A stretch of 53,433 nt of DNA from Nitrospinaceae bacterium (GTDB lineage: Bacteria; Nitrospinota; Nitrospinia; Nitrospinales; VA-1), in the NCBI GenBank assembly GCA_029261475.1, contig JAJDBG010000110.1, forward strand, positions 1 to 53,433, given 5' to 3'. Below the pieces are notes generated by a model that had not been told where the DNA came from, ran no database searches, and saw only the letters and a program-made list of their open reading frames with translations. Made by a program: the position numbers and the translations under genes. This document shows, piece by piece, positions 1 to 9,042 of this stretch (positions within the stretch are counted from its first letter, which is position 1; every line of letters begins with the position of its first letter).

Positions 1-665
1 AGATGAAAATAGGACTGGCATTCCTAATGAGTATCACCATATTTCCCGTAGTCCAGTCCACTATGACGGCACCACCTATTCGTGGGCTTTTCGATTTAAC
101 AACCTATTTGTTTGCTGAAGTCACGATAGGCTTTGGAATAGGCTACACAGCACGTCTGATTTTCACTGCAGTCCAAATTGCCGGTACCATCATCGATTTT
201 CAAATGGGATTTGGTGTCGTCAACGTCATAGATCCTCAAACAGACACCAGTGTTTCCGTAACAGCTCAGTTTCAAAATATATTGACGATCCTGTTGTTCC
301 TGATTCTGGATGCGCATCACATAATGATTCAGGCGGTGACACAAAGTTTTTTTCTGATCGATGTCAATCAAGTCAATCTTGGCTCCCATGCGCCTGAAGT
401 GATTTTAAATTTTTTCGTTTCCGCCTTCACCGTTGCCATACGCATTGCCGCGCCGGCAATGGCGATACTATTTTTTATCGCAGTGGGTCTGGGACTTGTC
501 GCTAGAACCGTACCTCAAATGAATGTTTTCATTGTTGGATTTCCTCTACAAATTGGCGTTGGACTCATCATGGTTGGGATATCCGTCTCATTTTTTACGA
601 TTGTGATCCAAAACCAGATAAATTTACTTCCTGCGCAATTCAAAGGTTTGCTGAGTTCCTTTTAA
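1..665 (+). CDS. fliR: Flagellar biosynthesis protein FliR (5' partial)
   Basis: Integral-membrane component of the flagellar type III export gate, working with FliP and FliQ. The visible 220 residues are strongly hydrophobic with several membrane segments and match the FliR family from the conserved VKIGLA-like stretch onward. FliR proteins are about 260 residues and this motif normally lies about 40 residues in, so the true start is upstream of the window and the ATG at 3 is internal. The gene ends at TAA 663-665, 18 bases before flhB, in the usual fliR-flhB order. I am confident of the family; only the N-terminus is missing. Confidence 0.93.
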   Translation, partial: MKIGLAFLMSITIFPVVQSTMTAPPIRGLFDLTTYLFAEVTIGFGIGYTARLIFTAVQIAGTIIDFQMGFGVVNVIDPQTDTSVSVTAQFQNILTILLFLILDAHHIMIQAVTQSFFLIDVNQVNLGSHAPEVILNFFVSAFTVAIRIAAPAMAILFFIAVGLGLVARTVPQMNVFIVGFPLQIGVGLIMVGISVSFFTIVIQNQINLLPAQFKGLLSSF

Positions 666-683
666 GCAAACCACGAGAAAACG

Positions 684-1757
684 ATGGCAGACGACAATAA
701 AGACCAAAAAACAGAAGACGCGTCCTCCAAGCGTGTCAGCGATGCTGAGAAAAAAGGTAACTTTGCTAATAGTAAAGAAATCACCTCCAGCTTTGTTCTT
801 CTTGGTGCCATCTCCATATTCATGTTTTCCGGGAGAGATCTCACCCAAAAGATGCTGTATTCCTGGCGCGATATACTGACCCGGGCAGGAAACACAAATT
901 TTACTACCGAAGAAATTTATCTGTTGTTCAAATGGGTTCTCGATAATATTTTCATGGTACTGTCCCCTATTCTGATTTCTATAATGATTGCTGGTGTCAT
1001 TGCCAACTTGTTCCAGACTCAAGGTTTCAAATTCTCCGTCACACCCCTGCAACCCAAATTCAACAAGCTGAATCCTCTCAAAGGGTTTGGACGCATATTC
1101 TCAAAGAATTCCGTTGCAGAGCTTTTCAAATCCCTGTTCAAGATCTCAGTTATATCGATCGTCGCCTATTATTCAATTAAAGGACATTGGGAAGAAATTC
1201 CGCCTATGATGGGGTTCAATTCAAGCCAGATCATGTCATTTATGGGCGACGTTGCACTGGAAATCATGATCAAGGTTTTTATGACCTTATTGCTTCTCGC
1301 CGCTCTCGACTTTGCATTCCAAAAGTACACGTATATGGAAAACCTTAAAATGACCAAGCAGGAAGTCAAAGACGAGCGCAAGGAAATGGACGGAAACCCC
1401 CAGATCAAACAACGCATTCGTAATGCACAAATGAATATGGCACGCCAGCGCATGATGTCAGCCGTACCCCAAGCCGATGTCGTCGTGACTAACCCCACCC
1501 ATATATCTATCGCAATAAAATACGATCCAGAGGGTGCCGCCGCCCCCATCGTCATCGCCAAAGGGCAAGACGAAATGGCCGCAAGAATCCGGGAAGTAGC
1601 CCGCGCAAACAATATTCCAATGGTCGAAGACAAACCACTGGCCCGCACACTTTACAAAACCGTCGATATCGGACAAATCATCCCTTCCAGCCTATATAAA
1701 GCCGTTGCAGAAATCTTGGCTTACGTTTACCGCTTAAAAAACAAAAACTTGGCATAG
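684..1757 (+). CDS. flhB: Flagellar export switch protein FlhB
   Basis: Membrane component of the flagellar type III export apparatus that switches substrate specificity from rod/hook to filament proteins. It has 357 residues: a charged N-terminus with the usual KTE...S/TPKR-like opening, four hydrophobic segments between about residues 30 and 210, and a cytoplasmic domain. The autocleavage motif NPTH lies at residues 270-273 (DNA 1491-1502), the same place as in characterised FlhB proteins, so cleavage should be intact. It lies between fliR and flhA as expected. Full length, with no oddities. Confidence 0.97.
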   Translation: MADDNKDQKTEDASSKRVSDAEKKGNFANSKEITSSFVLLGAISIFMFSGRDLTQKMLYSWRDILTRAGNTNFTTEEIYLLFKWVLDNIFMVLSPILISIMIAGVIANLFQTQGFKFSVTPLQPKFNKLNPLKGFGRIFSKNSVAELFKSLFKISVISIVAYYSIKGHWEEIPPMMGFNSSQIMSFMGDVALEIMIKVFMTLLLLAALDFAFQKYTYMENLKMTKQEVKDERKEMDGNPQIKQRIRNAQMNMARQRMMSAVPQADVVVTNPTHISIAIKYDPEGAAAPIVIAKGQDEMAARIREVARANNIPMVEDKPLARTLYKTVDIGQIIPSSLYKAVAEILAYVYRLKNKNLA

Positions 1758-1905
1758 CTATTGCATTATTTGATGTAAGCGAGTCAGGACAACGCCCGCT
1801 GATGGATAGGTCAATCAAAACCCTTTGTTTAAAAGAGTTTATGATCTAGCCATCTTTTCAAAACCGTCAAATTATTGAATAAATAAATACCGGTGCCCAA
1901 ACATC

Positions 1906-4005
1906 ATGGCTAAACCATTAGAAGCAGAGAGCGTTTTCAAACTATTTTCCGCTAAACCGCAAGAATCTATAATCGCCGCGGGCATTATCGGCATCCTTGC
2001 TATCATGGTAATGCCCATTCCGCCTATTGGACTGGACCTACTTCTGTCGTTTAGCCTCACATTCGCACTGGTTATTCTGCTGGTTTCCATATTCATGACG
2101 AGTCCCTTGGAATTCACCGTATTTCCTTCTATCCTGCTTGTTGTCACCCTACTTCGTCTTTCGCTGAACGTTGCCACCACCCGCGTCATTTTGCTTCAAG
2201 GAAACGAAGGGTCTGGAGCCGCAGGGGAAGTGATCGAATCGTTTGGTTCCTTTGTCGTCGGCGGCAACTTCGTCGTAGGAACAGTCATATTCGTCATTCT
2301 GGTAATGATCAACTTTATCGTTATCACCAAAGGTTCGGTGAGAACCTCTGAAGTCGCCGCACGATTCACCCTCGATGCTATACCTGGAAAACAAATGAGC
2401 ATCGACGCCGATCTCAACGCGGGGATCATCACCGAACAGGATGCCAAACTCCGACGAGAAAAATTAGAGAATGAGGCCGACTTTTACGGTTCTATGGACG
2501 GTGCGATCCGCTTTGTACGCGGTGACGCAATCGCTGGTATCCTAATCACCTTAATCAATATTCTGGGAGGGTTCGCCATTGGCGTATTCCAACTAGGTAT
2601 GGATACGGTTGAAGCCGCACAGGTTTATACCTTGTTGACCATTGGTGATGGTCTCGTCTCTCAGCTTCCGGCACTTATCATATCCACCGCCGCAGGCCTG
2701 GTTGTTACACGATCATCTGCCGCAAAAAATCTACCGGCAGATTTGATTGAGCAATTGCTCAACCAACCCAATGCGTTTTTGATATCTGCTGCCGCCCTAT
2801 TCTTTTTCGCTTTGATTCCCGGCCTTCCCCATTTTCCATTTTTAATATTGTCCATTTTGGCGGGGCTAGTCGGTATTACAAAATACAAAGATATTGGAAA
2901 AAACAATCTCATTGAGGCTCATAAAAAAGATGAGTCTGCTAAAGCACCTGTTCAAGAAAAAGTAGAATCTATCTTGCCTCTCGACATGATGGAATTGGAA
3001 GTGGGCTACGAGTTGATTCCTCTCGTCGATTCAGACCGCAACGGAGAACTGCTCGATCGTATAAAGTCTGTTCGTCGCCAGTTTGCTTTGGAAATGGGAT
3101 TCATCGTTCCCCCTCTCCATATACGCGACAATCTACAATTGAAATCTAATGAATACGCCCTTCTCATAAAGGGTGTGGAGGTTGCACGTGGATCTATCAT
3201 GATGAATCGTCTGCTGGCAATGAACCCTGGAACGGCAGAGCGCGAGATTCCTGGCGTCCCAACAGAAGAACCCACATTCGGCCTACCTGCCGTTTGGATC
3301 GCTCCAAATGCAAAACAAGACGCCCAATTAGCTGGATACACAGTGGTCGATCCCGCTACCGTAATCACCACCCATATCAAAGAAACCATCAAAAGAAATG
3401 GTCAGGATTTGTTGGGCCGTCAAGAAGTTCAGGCTCTGGTGGATAAATTCAAAGAAACTAATCCCAAGGTAATCGAGGAATTGATCCCCAACCTGCTTCC
3501 CCTTGGAAAAGTTCAGAAGGTATTGAAGAACCTGCTGAAAGAGCAAATATCGATACGCGACCTGCGGACCATTCTTGAACAGCTGGCTGACTTTGCAGGA
3601 ACCACAACCGATCCCGACCTGTTGACAGAATACGTTCGCCAAGCCATGGCTCGGCCCATTACAAAGCAATACCAATCCAGCGATGGTTCACTCGCTGTCA
3701 TGACTCTGGATCGCCGTATTGAAGATATTCTAGAAGGATCTGTACAAAGAACAGAGACCACCTCTTTTCTAGCTCTAGAACCGAGCGTGGCAGAAAAATT
3801 ATTGAAAGGACTCAAGGAAGCTGTCGAAACCATAACCCCAAAACTGGAGACCGCTCCTATTTTGCTGGCATCACCTTCCATTCGACAGCATCTACGACGT
3901 TTTACAGAACGCTTCATGCCCGATCTGGTCGTTTTATCGCATAGTGAAATCGTACCCAGTGTGCAAATCAACAACCTCAAAATAATAGGTCTCAATGCGA
4001 GTTAG
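1906..4005 (+). CDS. flhA: Flagellar export gate protein FlhA
   Basis: Largest membrane component of the flagellar export gate. It forms the nonameric ring that docks chaperone-substrate complexes and couples export to the proton motive force. It has 699 residues, normal for the family. The N-terminal half has about eight membrane segments, with the FHIPEP signature around RFTLDAIPGKQMSIDADL at about residues 153-170. The C-terminal half is the cytoplasmic substrate-docking domain. The ATG at 1906 follows a 148-base gap after flhB in which I see no convincing promoter. The end overlaps flhF by 11 bases, so the two are probably translationally coupled. Confidence 0.97.
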   Translation: MAKPLEAESVFKLFSAKPQESIIAAGIIGILAIMVMPIPPIGLDLLLSFSLTFALVILLVSIFMTSPLEFTVFPSILLVVTLLRLSLNVATTRVILLQGNEGSGAAGEVIESFGSFVVGGNFVVGTVIFVILVMINFIVITKGSVRTSEVAARFTLDAIPGKQMSIDADLNAGIITEQDAKLRREKLENEADFYGSMDGAIRFVRGDAIAGILITLINILGGFAIGVFQLGMDTVEAAQVYTLLTIGDGLVSQLPALIISTAAGLVVTRSSAAKNLPADLIEQLLNQPNAFLISAAALFFFALIPGLPHFPFLILSILAGLVGITKYKDIGKNNLIEAHKKDESAKAPVQEKVESILPLDMMELEVGYELIPLVDSDRNGELLDRIKSVRRQFALEMGFIVPPLHIRDNLQLKSNEYALLIKGVEVARGSIMMNRLLAMNPGTAEREIPGVPTEEPTFGLPAVWIAPNAKQDAQLAGYTVVDPATVITTHIKETIKRNGQDLLGRQEVQALVDKFKETNPKVIEELIPNLLPLGKVQKVLKNLLKEQISIRDLRTILEQLADFAGTTTDPDLLTEYVRQAMARPITKQYQSSDGSLAVMTLDRRIEDILEGSVQRTETTSFLALEPSVAEKLLKGLKEAVETITPKLETAPILLASPSIRQHLRRFTERFMPDLVVLSHSEIVPSVQINNLKIIGLNAS

Positions 4006-5071
4006 AAAATTCATTTCATCCAGCTACGCAAGGGCATTGGATACCGTCAAGCACGAGTTAGGGGAAGATGCCTTAATCATAAGTTCGCGTTGTATTAAAC
4101 CCGCTCGACCAGGAATGCCTGGGGAAGTTGAAATCACCGCCGCTATCGATTACGCTCCTGTTCAAAATTGGGAGAACATCGGCAATGGAAAATCAAATGC
4201 AAGCGACCCCGACCCGAATTTCTGGAATAACGACTCTCTCGACCTCCCCTCGCTCGTTATGTCACTTGCAAGCCAAAGCGAACGAGCACATCTACTAGGC
4301 CTCGATAAATCCCAATTTGGAATATTTCAACAAATGACCCAAAGTGGAGTTGATGAGAAGCTTGCGGGAAAAATAATTGAAAAAGCAGGAAATTCTTGCG
4401 CAAAAGACAGTAATAAGCGGGATCAGGACATAACAAAACTCTTGACCCGAGTGATGGATTGCGCAGGCCCTGTTCAGTTGACTGAAGGAAGTCAGAAACG
4501 CGTCGCATTAGTAGGACCAACGGGAGCTGGAAAAACAACAACAATCGCAAAACTGGCCGCCGATTTCTCATTACGACAAAAAAAGAAAGTCGCCCTGATT
4601 TCTCTCGATACTTATCGCATGGGTGCTTTCGATCAACTCAAAATTTACGGCGACATCATGCAGATTCCAACCGAATTGGCCGCCGACAAATACGAGTTCC
4701 AAAGCAGCATCAAAAAACACCAGGACAAGGATTTGATCTTGATCGACACAATGGGTCGAAGCCATCAAGATGCAGGTTACGCCGCTGAATTAAAAGAAAT
4801 TTTCGAAACCGTCGGCAAAGTGGAAACCCACCTCGTCGCAAGCATTTCATCTCAAGAAAAAATATTGAACGCTGTACACAAACAACTGGCTCCGCTCGGT
4901 CTGGATCGCGCCCTGTTCACAAAACTGGACGAAGGACTGAATTTCGGATCTTTATTAAACTTCTCTTTACGAACCCGATTGCCCTTTTCCTATTTCACAT
5001 CCGGCCAACGAGTGCCCGAAGACATTGAAATTGCGAACCAGAAAAAGGTAATTCGTTTGATTTTTAACTGA
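3995..5071 (+). CDS. flhF: Flagellar placement GTPase FlhF
   Basis: SRP-family GTPase that marks the pole or site where the flagellum is assembled. It has 358 residues: an N-terminal basic/variable region, then an NG domain. Visible motifs are the P-loop GPTGAGKTT at about residues 174-182, DTYR at 205-208, DTMGRS at 251-256 and TKLDE at 309-313. All GTP-binding elements are present. The start overlaps the end of flhA by 11 bases, and flhG follows 25 bases downstream, the classic FlhF/FlhG pair of polar or otherwise patterned flagellates. Confidence 0.95.
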   Translation: MRVRKFISSSYARALDTVKHELGEDALIISSRCIKPARPGMPGEVEITAAIDYAPVQNWENIGNGKSNASDPDPNFWNNDSLDLPSLVMSLASQSERAHLLGLDKSQFGIFQQMTQSGVDEKLAGKIIEKAGNSCAKDSNKRDQDITKLLTRVMDCAGPVQLTEGSQKRVALVGPTGAGKTTTIAKLAADFSLRQKKKVALISLDTYRMGAFDQLKIYGDIMQIPTELAADKYEFQSSIKKHQDKDLILIDTMGRSHQDAGYAAELKEIFETVGKVETHLVASISSQEKILNAVHKQLAPLGLDRALFTKLDEGLNFGSLLNFSLRTRLPFSYFTSGQRVPEDIEIANQKKVIRLIFN

Positions 5072-5086
5072 ATTCAAGCTAGATTA

Positions 5087-5091
5087 GGAGG
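5087..5091 (+). promoter_or_regulatory. Strong Shine-Dalgarno site setting the flhG GTG start
   Basis: GGAGG lies 5 bases before the GTG at 5097. This supports the GTG start over later ATG codons and keeps the N-terminal FlhF-activating motif in the protein. Confidence 0.75.
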
Positions 5092-5096
5092 TCTAA

Positions 5097-5957
5097 GTGC
5101 AAAAGGGTAACCAGGCAGAAACATTAAGGAAAATTGTGGGCCGAAACATGAATAATTCTTCATTGAGAACCTTGGCTGTTAGTAGCGGCAAAGGCGGTGT
5201 TGGTAAAACCAATGTCGTTGCCAATATGGCGTATGCCTTAGCAAGCCGAGGCTTTAAAACAATCGTTGTCGATGCCGACCTGGGCTTGAATAATATCGAT
5301 ATTTTGTTAGGATTGGCCCCTAAATTTCATATTGGGCACGTACTATCAGGAGAAAAAACGGTAGAGGAAATTCTCGTTGAAGGCCCCGGCGGTATAAAAC
5401 TCTTACCCGCAGGAGACGGTCTTCAGGAACTGACCCAGCTCAATGCAGAAAAGAAAATGCTCCTCATGGATGAGCTGGATCGAGTGAGTGCTGGTTTTGA
5501 TTTTCTATTGTTTGACACCGGTGCAGGAATTTCAACCAACGTCACCTATTTTTGCAGTGCGGCAAACGAAATAGTCTTAGTGATTAACCCTGAACCCACA
5601 TCTTTGACTGATGCTTATGCCTTGATCAAAATATTGAATCAAAAACATGCGCAAAAACATTTCAGAGTGATTATCAACTCCGTAAAATCCGAACTTGAAG
5701 CACAAGGTGTTTTTCGACACCTCAGTGCAGTGACCGATAAATTTTTGACGGGCGTGTCGATTGAATACCTGGGGCATCTCGTTTATGACCCCAACGTCTC
5801 TAAAGCCGTAAGAAATCAAAAACCTTTCATGCAATTATACCCTTACACAAAAGCCAGCCTTTGCATGAAGGAATTAGCCAATAAAATTTCTTCAGAAAAA
5901 CAAGCCGCACCAGAAGATCAACCTCTATTCTGGAGAAGTGCCCTACAAATCCAATGA
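5097..5957 (+). CDS. flhG: MinD-like ATPase FlhG (flagellar number regulator)
   Basis: ParA/MinD-type ATPase that limits flagellar number and antagonises or activates FlhF. It has 286 residues. The deviant Walker A motif GKGGVGKT is at residues 31-38, followed by VVDADLG and a DTGAG Walker B-type motif. Near the N-terminus, QAETLRKIV matches the QAxxLR helix that stimulates the FlhF GTPase in characterised FlhG proteins. This argues for the GTG start at 5097, which has a GGAGG site 5 bases upstream. It ends in an ATGA overlap with the next small membrane gene. Confidence 0.93.
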   Translation: MQKGNQAETLRKIVGRNMNNSSLRTLAVSSGKGGVGKTNVVANMAYALASRGFKTIVVDADLGLNNIDILLGLAPKFHIGHVLSGEKTVEEILVEGPGGIKLLPAGDGLQELTQLNAEKKMLLMDELDRVSAGFDFLLFDTGAGISTNVTYFCSAANEIVLVINPEPTSLTDAYALIKILNQKHAQKHFRVIINSVKSELEAQGVFRHLSAVTDKFLTGVSIEYLGHLVYDPNVSKAVRNQKPFMQLYPYTKASLCMKELANKISSEKQAAPEDQPLFWRSALQIQ

Positions 5958-6190
5958 AACAACTAACCATACAAAAATTGGCAATGGCATTTGCTCTTTT
6001 TTCCTTTGGCTTTGTAGCAATCGGAAGCATTATGAGTGGAGCCACCTACGTAACAGCGATCTTAAGGGGTGCCGGAGCTAGCCTCCTGTTTGGAGGTGTT
6101 GCCTTCGCCTTGCTACACCTTATGGCAGAAGAGCAATATCAAGAACCAGCACCTGAAATGATTGAGACCCCGGAATCGGAAAACAGCTAA
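5954..6190 (+). CDS. Small two-helix membrane protein between flhG and fliA
   Basis: Unrecognised 78-residue protein. Two hydrophobic segments (about residues 8-26 and 31-56) are joined by a short loop, with a Glu/Pro-rich acidic tail. Its ATG overlaps the flhG stop as ATGA, so it is very likely translated by coupling, and fliA begins 37 bases after its stop. The coupling and position argue that it is a real gene. A role in flagellar placement or in regulating FlhG or FliA is inference only; no catalytic motif is visible. Confidence 0.7.
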   Translation: MKQLTIQKLAMAFALFSFGFVAIGSIMSGATYVTAILRGAGASLLFGGVAFALLHLMAEEQYQEPAPEMIETPESENS

Positions 6191-6227
6191 TTGAATCCAA
6201 GTATCCAGATTGAGAAGCGTACGCCCT

Positions 6228-6986
6228 ATGAATAAAGAAAATGTGATTGACCCTATAGAGATCAGCCCCGAAAATCGGGATGCAGTCATCAAGGAATACG
6301 CGCCTATGATCAAGTATGTAGCCAATCGCATTGCATTGCGCCTGCCGCCTCATATTGAAGTCGATGATCTGATAAGCGTTGGCGTTTTGGGCTTGATCGA
6401 TGCCATTTCAAAATACGATTCCACACGCGGTGCCAAATTTAAAACTTATGCGGAGTTTCGAGTACGAGGAGCTATCCTGGACGAACTGCGCTCAATGGAT
6501 TGGGTACCTCGTTCAGTGCGTCAAAAAGCCTCTTCAATGGATGCAATCGTACAAAAACTTCAGGCCAAACTGGGACGTCCACCAGAAGACGAAGAAACGG
6601 CTGAAGAAATGGGCGTTTCAATGGACGAGTTTTACGGGGCTGTAAATCAAACCCGAAGTATGCCTCTCTTGAGCCTTGAAGATCTGGGGATTTCCAAAGA
6701 TACAGGCGAACAACAAAGTTTGCTCGACTGCCTGGCGGGAAAAAGTGAAGCAGACCCTCAAACCCAAATGCGCCTCACCGAACTGAAAGGAATCATCGCA
6801 AAAGCCATCGACACCCTTCCAGAAAAAGAACGCCTGATGATTTCTCTTTACTATTACGAGGAACTCACCATGAAAGAAATTGGTGAGGTTCTGGGCATAA
6901 CCGAATCACGCGTTTCGCAAATTCATTCCAAAGCCGTCTTCAGGCTTCGCGGAAAACTCAAAGCCGTCATTGCCGACGAGCTTTAG
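6228..6986 (+). CDS. fliA: RNA polymerase sigma-28 factor FliA
   Basis: Sigma factor for late flagellar genes (filament, chemotaxis, often motor). It has 252 residues from the ATG at 6228; a TTG at 6210 would add six residues and has less support. A GAGAAG stretch about 10 bases upstream of the ATG can serve as ribosome site. Region 2 shows YAPMIKYVANRIA, the LPPHIEVDDLISVG stretch and AEFRVRGAILDELRSMDWVP, the FliA/WhiG hallmark. Region 4 has the helix-turn-helix LTMKEIGEVLGITESRVSQI. It closes the flhB-flhA-flhF-flhG cluster, a common arrangement. Confidence 0.95.
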   Translation: MNKENVIDPIEISPENRDAVIKEYAPMIKYVANRIALRLPPHIEVDDLISVGVLGLIDAISKYDSTRGAKFKTYAEFRVRGAILDELRSMDWVPRSVRQKASSMDAIVQKLQAKLGRPPEDEETAEEMGVSMDEFYGAVNQTRSMPLLSLEDLGISKDTGEQQSLLDCLAGKSEADPQTQMRLTELKGIIAKAIDTLPEKERLMISLYYYEELTMKEIGEVLGITESRVSQIHSKAVFRLRGKLKAVIADEL

Positions 6987-7134
6987 TTCTAACCTACTTG
7001 CAATTCGACACTTTAAGCCATCAAGACAGGATGTCTATCGTGAATGAAAAGGTGTTGCATTGCCCGAATCACTTCCCAGCACCCAAAACTTATAAAAAAA
7101 AGTTTCCAGTGTCCTGAAGAAAATTACAGACACG

Positions 7135-7162
7135 TTCAAAATAAAGAAATTCAGGGTATAAT
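7135..7162 (+). promoter_or_regulatory. Possible sigma-70 promoter for the orphan gene at 7250
   Basis: A perfect TATAAT at 7157-7162 is preceded by GG, with a weak -35 match TTCAAA at 7135-7140 and a 16-base spacer. Transcription would start near 7169 and leave a leader of about 80 bases. The -10 is convincing; the -35 has two mismatches. Confidence 0.4.
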
Positions 7163-7249
7163 AGGAAAAACAACGGGAACAACAATCGGTTTTTCTATTT
7201 AAATCTGAATAACCCACAATATCCAACAATTTAACAAATCGGTTTTATT

Positions 7250-7573
7250 ATGAAAATGCACCATTTGTCAGAAGAAGACGTGTCTGCCGTGATGGCGAAA
7301 GTAAAAGAAATTGTCTCGGAAAGCACGATGGACCCAGGTAAAATTGAAGAAGCTTTTAAATTATCAAAAGTAGCACCCGATAGATTTCTTGAATGCAAAG
7401 GCAATGAATTGCAAGCGGAGAAGGTGAATTTTGAACTGGATGAGAATAAAGGAATTCGTTTTTTTGACCCTTTCAACTTTTTCACCAAAGGCATCTACAA
7501 GGACATGGATGGCCTCACCATCTGGACTACCGACAATTTAAAAGAACCTTGGTCCTACGATGACGAGAAGTAG
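7250..7573 (+). CDS. Hypothetical protein, 107 residues
   Basis: I do not recognise this family. The protein is small, soluble and acidic, without signal peptide or membrane segment. An N-terminal helical part (about residues 5-45) is followed by a more aromatic C-terminal half with several Phe, Trp and Tyr. The ATG at 7250 could be replaced by the ATG at 7256. It stands alone behind its own -10 element and ends ahead of a strong bidirectional terminator at 7651, so it looks like a monocistronic gene and not part of the fliA operon. Confidence 0.6.
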   Translation: MKMHHLSEEDVSAVMAKVKEIVSESTMDPGKIEEAFKLSKVAPDRFLECKGNELQAEKVNFELDENKGIRFFDPFNFFTKGIYKDMDGLTIWTTDNLKEPWSYDDEK

Positions 7574-7650
7574 AGTCACCCTTATTACTTAATGATTTTT
7601 TCATTCCTTTGAAAACTCGAGAAAAAATCAGCCTGTAATTTAGACACAAA

Positions 7651-7684
7651 AAAGCCCCTTTCCCGGTTTCGGGAAAGGGGCTTT
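7651..7684. terminator. Bidirectional intrinsic terminator
   Basis: A perfect 15-base-pair stem (7651-7665 with 7670-7684) with a four-base loop, GC-rich in the middle. A/T runs flank it on both sides. It lies between the convergent orphan gene (plus) and tatA (minus) and can serve both. Confidence 0.9.
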
Positions 7685-7715
7685 CTGATTTTCTCTACAA
7701 ATTAAATTTGATCGG

Positions 7716-8093
7716 CTATGCCTTTTTCTTCGCTTGATCGGCCTGATCTTGTGCGTAATCGTAAGAACCTTTTCGTGGAAGCGAATCGGTAAAAGCCTGC
7801 GCTTCATCTTTCATGGCCTTATCTTTAGCCGCACCCTCTTCTTCAGCTCTTTGTCTGGCCAAGGCCTCTTTTTCTTCATCCGTCAAAGTACTTTCATCAA
7901 TTTCCGCTTGGGCTTCTGTCGGATTTTCTGCGCCACCCGCCTCATCCTCTTCTTGGGCATCTTTCATTGAAGTTTTAAAATTCTTAATACTTCGCCCAAA
8001 TGCGCTTCCAATCTCTGGCAATTTTCCCGCTCCAAAAATGATCATAATAATGACTAGAATGATCATCAGTTCAGGTAATCCTATGCCCATCAT
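7716..8093 (-). CDS. tatA: Sec-independent translocase subunit TatA/TatB family
   Basis: Pore-forming subunit of the twin-arginine translocation system, which exports folded proteins across the inner membrane. It has 125 residues: an N-terminal hydrophobic helix (about residues 5-22), the [10 protein letters not shown] hinge motif, an amphipathic helix, then a long acidic and Lys/Gln/Ala-rich tail. The tail is longer than in minimal TatA proteins. An AGGAGGG site 8 bases before the first of two ATG codons supports the start at 8093. No tatC is in the window. Confidence 0.9.
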   Translation of the reverse strand: MMGIGLPELMIILVIIMIIFGAGKLPEIGSAFGRSIKNFKTSMKDAQEEDEAGGAENPTEAQAEIDESTLTDEEKEALARQRAEEEGAAKDKAMKDEAQAFTDSLPRKGSYDYAQDQADQAKKKA

Positions 8094-8418
8094 ATCTTAT
8101 GCCCTCCTGAAAATTTATCGTAACCGTCAATGCGGCTCATCCGCGAATTAAAAAAGGCGGTTTTTATACCTTTTTAAGTTAGACAGTGTATATTTTTTTA
8201 TCTACTAATTACAAGGGAAAACGTTTTTTTATCACTCCCCCAACATTTATCCTTAAAAGGCCTGTTGAATAAAACTCCAAATGGAGAAATTCCCCTCCCC
8301 AGGTTACCCATTATAAGAAGCATTCAATATCAAAAATATTCTTTTTTTCAGCGCTCTCTTAAAATGGTTCTTTCCCATTGCCCTAAAAAAATGATAAGTT
8401 GGCCTTTTGGAAAACTTT
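8094..8418. other. AT-rich divergent intergenic region
   Basis: A 325-base spacer between divergent tatA and the TPR gene. It holds the possible tatA promoter and several T runs. An in-frame TTG at 8407 could extend the TPR protein by four residues. I see no RNA gene or clear repeat. Confidence 0.5.
8187..8214 (-). promoter_or_regulatory. Possible sigma-70 promoter for tatA
   Basis: On the minus strand a TTGTAA (8209-8214) and a TATACA (8187-8192) are separated by 16 bases, about 95 bases upstream of tatA. The region is AT-rich, so chance matches are likely. Confidence 0.3.
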
Positions 8419-9024
8419 ATGCTAGAGACCGAACAAACGATTTGGGCCGCCTGTGCGGCTGTCATTATGATGGTTGGGATTTTTATTTATAAATCCCGGG
8501 AAAACCATCGTACAAGCACAGCCCTTCCCAATACCCCTGCAAATCTACTAACGGCAGAAGACTACCTTCAATCTGCTACGCAGGCTTTAAACGAACAGGA
8601 CCTCGCACTTGCAGACTCTCTTGCCCGAAAAGGAATAAGCTTGCAAACAGGCAGCGCAAGAATTCGGTCCAGTCTCTATAATTTGCTCGGAAGTGTGCTG
8701 GCCGCTAATAAAAAGAAAACTGAGGCTCTGGAACAATTTCAGAAAGCGATCTCGGCTGATCCTGATTTTTCCTACCCACACAGCAATATCGGCAATATTT
8801 TTTTTATGGAGAAAGATTTTTCTCAGGCAGAAAAAGCTTATCTGGAAGCGATTCGCATCAATCCCAACCACGCCGATGCTTACAACAATATTGGCATTCT
8901 TTACAAAACCCAAAAACAAACCGACGCCGCTATCCGCAATTTTCAAAAAACTCTCGAACTCGATCCCGACTGCAAAGAAGCCCAGGAAAATCTTTCTGCT
9001 TTGCAAAAAGCCCAACGCAATTGA
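8419..9024 (+). CDS. Membrane-anchored tetratricopeptide repeat protein
   Basis: Protein of 201 residues with one N-terminal membrane segment (about residues 7-24). A linker follows, then at least three TPR units at about residues 85-186, recognisable by repeated Ala/Tyr/Pro spacing such as AISADPDFSYPHSNIGNI and YNNIGILYKTQ. TPR proteins act as protein-binding scaffolds, and the partner is unknown. The ATG at 8419 is preferred over the TTG at 8407; neither has a clear ribosome site. It converges with the ABC1 kinase gene, which ends 18 bases away. Confidence 0.75.
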   Translation: MLETEQTIWAACAAVIMMVGIFIYKSRENHRTSTALPNTPANLLTAEDYLQSATQALNEQDLALADSLARKGISLQTGSARIRSSLYNLLGSVLAANKKKTEALEQFQKAISADPDFSYPHSNIGNIFFMEKDFSQAEKAYLEAIRINPNHADAYNNIGILYKTQKQTDAAIRNFQKTLELDPDCKEAQENLSALQKAQRN

Positions 9025-9042
9025 ATAGGATTCTCGGAGGCT

